Below are positions 41,284 through 48,642 of a stretch of DNA of 64,000 nucleotides, piece by piece. This DNA comes from WHSW01 sp963777775. GTDB taxonomy: Bacteria; Actinomycetota; Thermoleophilia; Solirubrobacterales; 70-9. The stretch spans positions 57,369 to 121,368 of the forward strand of contig CAVZRL010000003.1 in NCBI GenBank assembly GCA_963777775.1. Direction: 5' to 3'. The translations under genes were made by a program, and so were the position numbers. Positions within the stretch are counted from its first letter, which is position 1, and each line of letters begins with the position of its first letter. The notes below the pieces were generated by a model. It worked only from the letters and a program-made list of their open reading frames with translations. It had not been told where the DNA came from and searched no databases.

Positions 41284-41783
41284 GCAACGGCGGAATCGCG
41301 ATCTGCCCGGGCAGCTATGACCCGGTCACCAACGGCCACCTCGACATCATCGGCCGGGCCGCACGGGTCTTCGACCAGGTGATCGTCGGCGTCGTCGGCC
41401 AGGGAATCCGCAAGTCGGAGTCGATGTTCAGCGCCGAGGAGCGGCGCGAGTTCATCGTCGACGCGGTCGCCGAGCTCGGGATCGAGAACGTCGAGGTGGA
41501 GGTATTCACCAACCTGCTCGTCGACTTCGCCCGCGAGCGCAACGCGACGGTAGTGGTCAAGGGCCTGCGGGCGATCTCGGACTTCGAGTACGAGCTCGAG
41601 ATGAACCAGCTCAACCGCAAGCTCGCGCCCGACGTCGAGTCGGTCTACGTCTTCGCCTCCCCCGATTACAGCTTCCTCTCCTCGACCGGGGTCAAGGAGA
41701 TGGCGATCTTCGGCGGCGACGTCGGCGACCTGGTCCCAGGGCCGGTCGCGGCGGCGCTGGCGAGCCGCGCGCGCCGCGATTAG
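41280..41783 (+). CDS. coaD: Phosphopantetheine adenylyltransferase
   Basis: A 167-residue nucleotidyltransferase in CoA synthesis. AICPGSYDPVTNGHLDII holds the T/HxGH motif, KGLRAISDFEYELEMNQLN and YSFLSSTGVKEMA follow. The start overlaps rsmD by ATGA. Confidence 0.96.
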   Translation: MSNGGIAICPGSYDPVTNGHLDIIGRAARVFDQVIVGVVGQGIRKSESMFSAEERREFIVDAVAELGIENVEVEVFTNLLVDFARERNATVVVKGLRAISDFEYELEMNQLNRKLAPDVESVYVFASPDYSFLSSTGVKEMAIFGGDVGDLVPGPVAAALASRARRD

Positions 41784-41836
41784 GCGTCGCGCTATTGTCG
41801 TTTCCGGCATCGCTGAGCCGTGGGCAGGAGCTTGCA

Positions 41837-41887
41837 ATGGTGCGCCGAAAACCGCCCCTAGCAGCCGTTCCGTGCGCGGCCCAATAA
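41837..41887 (+). CDS. Possible 16-codon upstream ORF before the SepIVA-like gene
   Basis: A CAGGAG site 6 bases upstream of ATG 41837 opens a frame of 16 codons that stops at TAA 41887, 16 bases before the next start. A TATTGT hexamer about 45 bases upstream could be its promoter. It could be a translated leader or chance. Confidence 0.25.
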   Translation: MVRRKPPLAAVPCAAQ

Positions 41888-41903
41888 GCTTCCTGAACTT
41901 CTG

Positions 41904-42371
41904 ATGGACGTCCTGGTCCTCATAGACAAACTCGATGACCTGATCCACAACGCCCGGCCGGTGCCGCTCACCGACCAGGTGCGGGTTGACCGCGAGGAGA
42001 TCTACGACCTGCTCGACCAGATGCGCGCCACGATCCCCGAGGAGATCAAGCAGGCGCGCTGGATCGTCAAGGAGCGCCAGGAGATGCTCGCCGAGGCAAA
42101 GCGCGAGGCCGAGCGGGTGGTAAAGGAAGCGCGCGAGCAACAGGACCGCCTGATCTCTGACGAGGAGGTCTACAAACAGGCAGAGCGCGCCGCCGAGGAG
42201 ATCATCGAGGACGCGCGCGAGACCGAGCGCTCGATCCGCCTCGGCGCCGAGGACTACGCCGACGAGATCCTCTCCACGCTCGAGGTAAACCTGGAGAAGT
42301 TCCTCAGTGCCGTGCAGCGCGGTCGCGACCGGCTCGCCGGGCGCGAGGAAGAGCCGGCGGAGGTTCGTTAG
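41904..42371 (+). CDS. SepIVA/DivIVA-like coiled-coil protein
   Basis: A 155-residue protein: a short N-terminal domain (LIDKLDDLIHNARPVPLTDQVRVDREEIYDLLDQM) and then a long Glu/Arg coiled coil, ending in LSTLEVNLEKFLSAVQRGRDRL. The N- and C-terminal blocks resemble mycobacterial SepIVA (Rv2927c), a septum factor, whose coil is about 90 residues longer. In mycobacteria sepIVA lies next to the DUF177 gene and rnc; here the DUF177 gene is 3.4 kb away beyond an inserted block. Likely a cell division or envelope scaffold. Confidence 0.7.
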   Translation: MDVLVLIDKLDDLIHNARPVPLTDQVRVDREEIYDLLDQMRATIPEEIKQARWIVKERQEMLAEAKREAERVVKEAREQQDRLISDEEVYKQAERAAEEIIEDARETERSIRLGAEDYADEILSTLEVNLEKFLSAVQRGRDRLAGREEEPAEVR

Positions 42372-42413
42372 ACCGCTCGTCTAGGGTCCGTCCTCCCGAC
42401 GGGAGGTGCGGTG

Positions 42414-43124
42414 ATGAGCGAGCGGTGGTTCTCCGAGGAGGAGCTGGCCGAGCTGGCGCGGCCGACGATGGAGCGGGCGATCGAGGCGATCGACTGCGGC
42501 GACGCCGAGCAGGCGAAGCGTCTCTGCGAGGCGATGAAGTGGGAGTCGCAGTTCATGCACGACCTGTTGGTTGACGGGGTCGCGGGGCTGATCTCGTTCG
42601 TCAAGGAGCGGCTCGGCGACGACGGGGTCGAGCAGGCCTGGGAATACTCGCTCGAGCGCAGCTGGCGTGGGCCGGTTGAGAGGATCGCGCGCACGGACCG
42701 CAAGGCGATCGCCGAAGCGCTGGCGGCGACTTGGCGCGCGCATTCGACCAGCGGGGTGGGGCCGAACCCGGGCGCCTTCAAGATCGCCGAGGACCACGAG
42801 AAGCTCACCTTCACGATCAACCCGTGTGGCTCCGGCCAGCGGCTGTGGCGCAACCGGCGCTACGGGCCCGACGGCTGGGGCGTCACCGACGAGGCGCACA
42901 GCTGGAGCTACGGGCGCGAGAGTTTCCCGCTCTACTGCACCCACTGCGCGTTCATGAACGAGACGCTGCCGATCCGCTGGATCGGGTACCCGGTCTACCC
43001 TTCCGACCCGCCCGAGGACTTCGACCGCGACCCGTGCACCTGGTACTGGTACAAGGATCCGGCGGACATCCCGGACCGTCACTTCGAGCGCCACGGGCTC
43101 GAGCGCGAGCCGCGCCCCGAGTGA
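42414..43124 (+). CDS. Hypothetical protein with CxxC and NPCGSG motifs
   Basis: A 236-residue soluble protein. The first half is helical. The second half has NPCGSGQRLW, then AHSWSYGRESFPLYCTHCAFMNE and IGYPVYPSDPPEDFDRDPCTWYWYK, with four Cys and several His that could bind a metal. A GGGAGG site 7 bases before the ATG at 42414 makes this a leadered gene; a GTG three bases earlier is the alternative. Family unknown. It stands alone between the SepIVA-like gene and a minus-strand block. Confidence 0.6.
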   Translation: MSERWFSEEELAELARPTMERAIEAIDCGDAEQAKRLCEAMKWESQFMHDLLVDGVAGLISFVKERLGDDGVEQAWEYSLERSWRGPVERIARTDRKAIAEALAATWRAHSTSGVGPNPGAFKIAEDHEKLTFTINPCGSGQRLWRNRRYGPDGWGVTDEAHSWSYGRESFPLYCTHCAFMNETLPIRWIGYPVYPSDPPEDFDRDPCTWYWYKDPADIPDRHFERHGLEREPRPE

Positions 43125-43147
43125 GCCCAGCTCCCAGGGCGAAAGAC

Positions 43148-43597
43148 CTACCGGGCCTCGAGCAGTCCTCGCAGCTTCGCCAGGTCCTTCCGCAGCCCGG
43201 ATCGCACGATCGCGCCGAGCACGGGGCGAAGCAGGCGCGCGGCCCCTCTCGGCTCCAGCTCGATCTCGTAGGTGAAGACCGAACCGGTCCCGTCCGCACT
43301 CGACTCGACGTTGCGAGCGCCGCTCAGGCCCCCGATCGTGCCGCTGCCGCTGAAGCGATAGGACACGCCGGGATCAAGCGCGGTGACGACCGTATCGGCG
43401 ACGTACTCACGGCCCGAGTTGCGAACCACCTCGTGCACCTTCGTTCCGACCTCCGGCCCACCGGGCGGGTCGGGGGTCATGTCGGTGAGCCCATTGCGCC
43501 ATTCTCGATCGAACGAGTAGTCGGCGATCGCGTCCCAGACCTCGCTCGGCGGTCGCGCGATCTGAATCGACTCGTTGACGTGGACGCTGGCACTCAT
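43148..43597 (-). CDS. SRPBCC (START-like) family protein
   Basis: A 149-residue single-domain protein: VNESIQIARPPSEVWDAIADYSFDREW opens the fold and a C-terminal amphipathic helix closes it. The family forms a hydrophobic pocket (polyketide cyclases, START proteins, toxin CoxG-like). The ligand is unknown. It is the last gene of a minus-strand group, 59 bases after the SDR gene. Confidence 0.8.
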   Translation of the reverse strand: MSASVHVNESIQIARPPSEVWDAIADYSFDREWRNGLTDMTPDPPGGPEVGTKVHEVVRNSGREYVADTVVTALDPGVSYRFSGSGTIGGLSGARNVESSADGTGSVFTYEIELEPRGAARLLRPVLGAIVRSGLRKDLAKLRGLLEAR

Positions 43598-43656
43598 CGC
43601 AGGCTCCTCGTGTCGTTGGCGGCGCAGTCCGACGAATCAGTGTCCCCGATGATTGC

Positions 43657-44373
43657 TCAGTCCCGACCGGACCCAGAGCGGGTGAGCGAGAACGTGTTCA
43701 GCGAACCGCCGCCGTCGATCGCGATCGCCTCGCCGGTCACGTAGCCGGCCCCCTCGGAGCACAGGTAGGCGACCAATCCGGCCACCTCGTCCGGCTCGGC
43801 CATCCGGCCGGCCGGCATCGTCGCTACCAGCCGCTCGAGGATCTCGGCCGGCATCGCGCGCACCTTCTCGGTTGCGACGAGGCCGGGGAGGACCGAGTTC
43901 GCGGTGATCCCGCGGCGGACGTTCTCGGCCGCAACCGTCTTCACCAGCCCGAGCAGGCCGGCCTTCGAGGCCGCGTAGGCCGCCTGGCCCGGCAGGCCCA
44001 TGCGGGCGGCTCCGGAGGAGATCGCGACGATCCGCCCGTAGCGGCGCTCGCGCATCCCCGGCAGGCATGCGGCGATGACCCGAAAGGCGCCACTCAGGTT
44101 GACGGCGAGGTCGCGCTCCCACTGTGTCTCGGTCATCCGGTGCGCGGGGGCGACGGTGTCGGTGATCGCGGCGTTGGAGACGCAGACGTCGACGGCGCCC
44201 AGGTCGGGGATCTCGGCGGCGACGTCGAAGCGCAGGTCGCAGCCGGGCTCGCGGTCGGCGGTGAGCACGTCGAGGCCGTCGCCCCGCAGCCGCTCGGCGA
44301 TCGCGGCGCCGATCCCCCGCGCGGCCCCGGTGACCAGCGCTCGTCGTCCGCGGGCCTCGCCCGCCGCGCTCAC
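43657..44373 (-). CDS. Short-chain dehydrogenase/reductase
   Basis: A 238-residue SDR. NAD(P)-binding TGAARGIG near residue 14, NAA in VCVSNAAITD, catalytic Ser in AISSGAARMG, and the YAASK catalytic pair. C-terminal CSEGAGYVTGEAIAIDGG is typical. The first-strand Asp in LTADREPG suggests NAD rather than NADP. GTG start overlaps the enoyl-CoA hydratase stop (GTGA), so both may act on the same acyl-CoA substrate. Confidence 0.88.
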   Translation of the reverse strand: MSAAGEARGRRALVTGAARGIGAAIAERLRGDGLDVLTADREPGCDLRFDVAAEIPDLGAVDVCVSNAAITDTVAPAHRMTETQWERDLAVNLSGAFRVIAACLPGMRERRYGRIVAISSGAARMGLPGQAAYAASKAGLLGLVKTVAAENVRRGITANSVLPGLVATEKVRAMPAEILERLVATMPAGRMAEPDEVAGLVAYLCSEGAGYVTGEAIAIDGGGSLNTFSLTRSGSGRD

Positions 44374-45176
44374 AGCTCGGTCCCGTGCGTGCCGGCGCGG
44401 CCGGGGTCGCTCTTCTCGTAGAAACGCCCGAGCCGGTTGCCGGTCTCCTCGGGATCGGCGCAGGTGTAGGCGTTCCAGGCCTCGGTGCGGAGCTGGAAGT
44501 CGAGCGGCTGGCCGATCACGTCGAGGATCGTCTGCTTGGCCGAGCGCACCGCGCGCTGGGAGTTGCGCAGGATCTGGCGCGCGACCGTCTCCGCCTCGGA
44601 GGCGAGCTCGTCGTGCGGGACGACCTTTGTCACCAGCCCCCACTCGAGCGCCTGGCGCGCGTCGACGGGCTCCGCGGTGAGCAGCATGTGCGAGGCGACC
44701 CCGACCCCGCATGAGTTGACCAGCCGGACGATCCCGCCGTCGCCGTGGTGGAAGCCTCGCCGCGCCTCGAAGGAGCCGAACATCGCCCGCTCGGAGGCAA
44801 TCCTGATGTCGCAGGCGAGCGCGGTCTCCAGCCCTCCGGCGAGCGCCCAGCCGTTGACCGCGGCGACGATCGGCTTCGCGATCCTGTGCATGCCGCGGGT
44901 CAGCCCGTTGAGGCCGAGCTCGACGATCTCACGGATCTCGTGCGGACGCGCCCGCTCCATGATCGGCGGGATGTAGGTCTTCAGGTCGGCACCGGCGCAG
45001 AAGGCCTCGCCGGCCCCGGTCAGGATCGCGACGTCGACCGAGTCGTCGGCGGCGAAGTCGGCCCAGGTCTCGATCATCGCCCGGTGCACCTCCGGGTCGA
45101 CGGCGTTGCGCGCCTCGGGGCGGTTGATCGTCACCCGGGCAATCCGGTCACGCTTCTCGTACAGGACCTTCGGCAT
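44370..45176 (-). CDS. Enoyl-CoA hydratase/isomerase family protein
   Basis: A 268-residue crotonase. The oxyanion-hole segment GAGEAFCAGADLK and the core GWALAGGLETALACDIRIASE are clear. Both catalytic Glu positions appear kept (GLETAL and SFEARRG), followed by an unusual GFHHGDGG loop. The ATG at 45176 has a strong GGGAGGAG site 6 bases upstream. Likely hydrates an enoyl-CoA in a degradation pathway together with the SDR. Confidence 0.88.
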   Translation of the reverse strand: MPKVLYEKRDRIARVTINRPEARNAVDPEVHRAMIETWADFAADDSVDVAILTGAGEAFCAGADLKTYIPPIMERARPHEIREIVELGLNGLTRGMHRIAKPIVAAVNGWALAGGLETALACDIRIASERAMFGSFEARRGFHHGDGGIVRLVNSCGVGVASHMLLTAEPVDARQALEWGLVTKVVPHDELASEAETVARQILRNSQRAVRSAKQTILDVIGQPLDFQLRTEAWNAYTCADPEETGNRLGRFYEKSDPGRAGTHGTEL

Positions 45177-45198
45177 CGGTTCTCCTCCCGGTCGCTCG

Positions 45199-45747
45199 TC
45201 AGTAGCTCGCCCGCACGACCGCCAGGTCGTCGGCTTCCCAGACCACCTCGCCCGCGCACCACTCGGCCAGCTCCGCCGCAGGCGCGGGCATGTCGGCCCC
45301 GGGTCCGAGCGCGGCGACACGGCGTTCGGCCGGCACCTCGACGACGTCGCCGATCACCAGCGCCCGGGAATGCTCGCGGACCCGGCGGAACAGGTCGCGC
45401 TTGCCCGGGTGCTCGAGATGGTGCACCGAGAGCACGGTGATCACCAGGTCCCAGGGGCCGTCGGGGAGCGGGTCCTCCATCCGGGCCAGGCGCACCTCCT
45501 CGACCCCGAGCTCGCGGGCACGGAAGACCATTCCCGGGCTCGAATCCAGGCCGGTCACCCGCGCGTCGGGAAAACGGGCGAGTAGGTGGCGGGTCGTCTC
45601 GCCGGTCCCGATCCCGAGCTCGAGCACGCGCCCGGGGGCGAACGGGATCGCGTCGATCGCCCGCTCCTGAAGCTCCGCGTAGCGGGGCACCTCGGCGGTG
45701 GCCCACTCCAGGTAATGCTCGGGATCGGAGTGATGGTGAGTCACCAC
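45199..45747 (-). CDS. Class I SAM-dependent methyltransferase
   Basis: A 182-residue protein with motif I VLELGIGTGETTRHLL, then VTGLDSSPGM and DLVITVLSVHHLEH. No substrate-specific motif is visible. GTG start; a second GTG follows directly. First gene of the methyltransferase-hydratase-SDR-SRPBCC group and divergent from the DUF177 gene. Confidence 0.82.
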   Translation of the reverse strand: MVTHHHSDPEHYLEWATAEVPRYAELQERAIDAIPFAPGRVLELGIGTGETTRHLLARFPDARVTGLDSSPGMVFRARELGVEEVRLARMEDPLPDGPWDLVITVLSVHHLEHPGKRDLFRRVREHSRALVIGDVVEVPAERRVAALGPGADMPAPAAELAEWCAGEVVWEADDLAVVRASY

Positions 45748-45753
45748 GGGCGC

Positions 45754-45763
45754 TCGCTATCTT
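45754..45763. promoter_or_regulatory. Probable bidirectional promoter sharing one TA (methyltransferase / DUF177)
   Basis: TCGCTATCTT gives TATCTT on the plus strand, 15 bases before the DUF177 ATG, and TAGCGA on the minus strand, 6 bases before the methyltransferase GTG. The minus hexamer lacks the final T, so it may be weak. Confidence 0.4.
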
Positions 45764-45778
45764 GGACGCGGGGAAGCC

Positions 45779-46300
45779 ATGGCGGCGGAATATCACACGA
45801 TCGACCTCGACCGGCTCCGCCTCAGCTCCGGCCAGGGCTCGAGGATCGACCTCACCGTCGACCCCGGGGCGCTGCGCTACGGGGGCACCGACTACACGTT
45901 CGAGCAGGGGGACGTCGACGGCAGGCTCGAGATCTCGCGCACCCTGGCCGGATTCGCGCTTCGCCTGCGTTTCGCCGGCAGCCTCGCCGGGCCGTGCATG
46001 CGCTGCCTCGAACCGGCCCGGATCGAGGTCGACGTCGACGCCCGCGAGGTCGACCAGCCGGCCACGGGTGACCCCGAGCTGCGCAGCCCCTACGTCGCCG
46101 ACGGGGTCCTCGACCTCTCGGCGTGGGCTCACGACGCTTTGGCGCTCGCTCTGCCCCCGCGGATCCTCTGCCGCGCCGAGTGCGCCGGCCTCTGCCCGGT
46201 CTGCGGCGAAAGCCTCAACGACGCCGCCTCGGGCGCCCATGACCACCCGGCCGAACCCGACCCCAGATGGGCGAAGCTGCGCGAGCTTCAGTCCGACTGA
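45779..46300 (+). CDS. DUF177 (YceD) family protein
   Basis: A 173-residue member of the family linked to 23S rRNA accumulation and found just upstream of rpmF in most bacteria. GPCMRCLEPARIEVDV, then RILCRAECAGLCPVCGESLND, carry the conserved Cys that may bind zinc. A GGGGAAG site precedes the ATG. It is followed by rpmF 22 bases later. Confidence 0.88.
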   Translation: MAAEYHTIDLDRLRLSSGQGSRIDLTVDPGALRYGGTDYTFEQGDVDGRLEISRTLAGFALRLRFAGSLAGPCMRCLEPARIEVDVDAREVDQPATGDPELRSPYVADGVLDLSAWAHDALALALPPRILCRAECAGLCPVCGESLNDAASGAHDHPAEPDPRWAKLRELQSD

Positions 46301-46322
46301 CTGCCGCTACCATTGCGCGCCG

Positions 46323-46532
46323 ATGGCCGTCCCGAAGAAGCGAACCTCGGCGCAGCGCCGCGACAAGCGGCGCGCCACCCACCGGGCCCGCAAGCCGCGT
46401 CTCAACGAGTGCCCGCGCTGCCACAGCCCGCGTCTGCCGCACCGCGTCTGCCCGGTCTGCGGCACCTACGCGGGCCGCGAGGTGATCACGCACGAGATCG
46501 GCGACGGCGAGCTCGGCGACAGCGCCGAGTGA
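46323..46532 (+). CDS. rpmF: 50S ribosomal protein L32 (zinc-binding form)
   Basis: A 69-residue L32: MAVPKKRTSAQRRDKRRATH and the four-Cys zinc site CPRCHSPRLPHRVCPVCG. A TACCAT box (46308-46313) lies 9 bases upstream. The stop overlaps plsX by GTGA. Confidence 0.96.
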   Translation: MAVPKKRTSAQRRDKRRATHRARKPRLNECPRCHSPRLPHRVCPVCGTYAGREVITHEIGDGELGDSAE

Positions 46533-47557
46533 CGACCGTCGCCCTCGACGGTCGCGGGGTCGACCGGGGGCCGGAGACGATCATCGCCGGGGCCCGGGCC
46601 GCGGCCGCTGACGGGATCGGCCTCCGCGTTTTCGGCGATCCCGGCCAGCTCAGCGACCTCGACCGCGTCGACGGCATCGAGCTCGTCGGCACCGCCGGCG
46701 AGATCTCCAACGACGACGACCCGGTCGCCGCGGTGCGCGGAACGCCACAGGCGTCGGTCGTGCTCGCCGCCGCCGACGTTGCCGAGGGCCGCTCGGACGC
46801 GCTCGTCAGCGCGGGCCCGACCGGGGCGACGATGACCGCGGCGCTGTTCGCGCTGCGCCGGCTGCATGGCTTGCGCCGGCCGGCGCTGGCGGTCCAGCTC
46901 GCGGTGCCCGGGCGCGCCGGGCCGCCGAGCCTGCTGCTCGACGTCGGCGCCAACTCGGACTTCCGTGCCAACGACCTGGTCCAGTTCGCCTACCTCGGCT
47001 CCGCCTTCAGCCGCGCGGTGCTCGGCGTCGAGCGGCCCAGGGTGGGCCTGCTCTCGGTCGGCGAGGAGCCGAAGAAGGGGTCGAGCGTGGTCGTCGCCGC
47101 CCACGCGGAGCTCGCCGCCGGCGAGGGGGTCGAGTTCGCCGGCAACGTCGAAGGTCGCGACCTGCTCGGCGACCGCGCGGACGTGGTCGTTACCGACGGC
47201 TTCACCGGCAACGTGGCGCTGAAGACGATCGAGGGAACCGCGAGCACGGTCGCCGGCGCGCTCGGCGACGCGGCGCGCTCGAACCCGATCTCGGCGCTCG
47301 GCGGCCTGTTGCTGCGTCCGGCGCTCGGTCAGGTCCGCCACCGGATGGACCCGGACACGACCGGGGGCGCGATCCTGCTCGGCCTGCGCGGGGTGGCGAT
47401 CGTCGGCCACGGCAGCTCGGGGCCGGACGGGATCGCCAACGCGGTCCGGCTCGCCGCCCGCGCCGTCGACCAGCGCGCGGTCGAGCGCACCGCCGAGCTG
47501 CTCGAGCGATCGGGCGCGACCCGGGGGGCGATGCGTGATAGGAAGGAGCGACGATGA
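46529..47557 (+). CDS. plsX: Phosphate acyltransferase PlsX
   Basis: A 342-residue enzyme making acyl-phosphate from acyl-ACP. AGNVEGRDLLGDRADVVVTDGFTGNVALKTIEG, LDVGANSDFRANDLVQFAYLG and GSSGPDGIANAVRLAA are intact. The N-terminal signature, usually DAMGGD, reads LDGRGVDRGPE here, an unusual variant. Coupled to rpmF (GTGA) and to acpP (ATGA). No fabH, fabD or fabG lies between plsX and acpP. Confidence 0.92.
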   Translation: MTTVALDGRGVDRGPETIIAGARAAAADGIGLRVFGDPGQLSDLDRVDGIELVGTAGEISNDDDPVAAVRGTPQASVVLAAADVAEGRSDALVSAGPTGATMTAALFALRRLHGLRRPALAVQLAVPGRAGPPSLLLDVGANSDFRANDLVQFAYLGSAFSRAVLGVERPRVGLLSVGEEPKKGSSVVVAAHAELAAGEGVEFAGNVEGRDLLGDRADVVVTDGFTGNVALKTIEGTASTVAGALGDAARSNPISALGGLLLRPALGQVRHRMDPDTTGGAILLGLRGVAIVGHGSSGPDGIANAVRLAARAVDQRAVERTAELLERSGATRGAMRDRKERR

Positions 47558-47805
47558 GCCTGAGCCGCAACGAGGTGATCGACAAGGTCCGCGAGCATCT
47601 CGCCGCCGAGCTCGACGTCGACTCCGGCTCGATCTCCGACTCGACCCGCTTCCGCGACGACCTCGACGCCGACTCGCTCGATCTCTACGAGCTCGTGATG
47701 GAGCTCGAGGATTCCTACGGGATCAAGCTGCCGGAGGAAGAGGCGGCGCGGATCGAGACGGTTGGGGACGCAGTCGACTTCGTCCTCGCTCACCCGCCCA
47801 CGTAG
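47554..47805 (+). CDS. acpP: Acyl carrier protein
   Basis: An 83-residue ACP. The phosphopantetheine Ser is in DLDADSLDLYELVMELED, and the helix-rich acidic fold is normal. Precedes rnc. An SD-like GGAAGGAG lies within the end of plsX. Confidence 0.95.
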   Translation: MSLSRNEVIDKVREHLAAELDVDSGSISDSTRFRDDLDADSLDLYELVMELEDSYGIKLPEEEAARIETVGDAVDFVLAHPPT

Positions 47806-47810
47806 CCTGG

Positions 47811-48548
47811 ATGGCTCGCGGGATCCGCAGGCTCGCGAGGGGCGGCCGGGAGCGCCGCCGCCCGGCTGCGGGGCCGGAGCAGCTTCGGACGCTGCTCGAC
47901 GAGCTGCCGGCCGGCCTCCGCTCGGCGGCGCTCACCCACTCGTCGTGGGTCAAGCACCGAGCCGACTCGTACGGGCGGCTCGCCTTCCTCGGCGACAGCG
48001 TGCTCGGGCTCGCGATCGCCGAGCACCTGTTCCGCAGTTACCCGCGCGCCGATATCGGACGGCTGACCAAGATGCACGGCCAGGCGGTCAGCGGACGGGC
48101 CTGTGCGGAGGTCTCGGTCGCGCTCGAGGTGCCCGAGCTGCTGCGCGAGACCGCGCCCGAGCCGCTCGAGGGCGGGATCGACGTCTCGGCCCTGCTCGAG
48201 TCCGAGCGGGCGCTGGCCTCCGTGTGCGAGGCCGTGATCGGCGCCTGCTACCTGCACCACGGCTTCGAGCCGACCGCGCGCGCGACGGTGGCGGCCTTCG
48301 CCTCCCAGCTCGAGCTGGCGACCGAACGCCTGCTCGACTTCAAGTCGGCGCTGCAGGAGCGCCTCGCTCGTCGCGGCGCCCGGGTCCGCTATGACGTCAC
48401 CGGCGAGTACGGACCACCGCACGACCGCGTCTTCGAGGTCGCGGCGAGCGTCAACGGCGAGGTCGTCGGCCGCGGATCGGGCCGCTCGAAGAAGGCGGCC
48501 GAGCAGGCGGCGGCCGAGCAGGCGCTGGAGGGCTTCGCTCAGGCCTGA
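47811..48548 (+). CDS. rnc: Ribonuclease III family protein with altered active site
   Basis: A 245-residue protein with an RNase III domain (about 22-170) and a C-terminal dsRNA-binding domain (DFKSALQERLARRG to SGRSKKAAEQAAAEQALEGF). The usual signature NERLEFLGDS reads YGRLAFLGDS, so E38 and E41 of the E. coli numbering are G55 and A58; D45 is kept (D62). The second acid pair D114/E117 is S137/E140. Two of four metal-binding acids are lost. It lies in the usual place before smc. Start ATG at 47811, 2 bases after a TAGCCT. Confidence 0.85.
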   Translation: MARGIRRLARGGRERRRPAAGPEQLRTLLDELPAGLRSAALTHSSWVKHRADSYGRLAFLGDSVLGLAIAEHLFRSYPRADIGRLTKMHGQAVSGRACAEVSVALEVPELLRETAPEPLEGGIDVSALLESERALASVCEAVIGACYLHHGFEPTARATVAAFASQLELATERLLDFKSALQERLARRGARVRYDVTGEYGPPHDRVFEVAASVNGEVVGRGSGRSKKAAEQAAAEQALEGFAQA

Positions 48549-48642
48549 AGCCCGTGCGGGAATCACGTCCGAGGCGCCCGTGAGGCTATCCCTAGCCTGA
48601 GCGCCGGGAGGGTCGCCGCGCCGAAGGGCGAACGCCCAGAAG

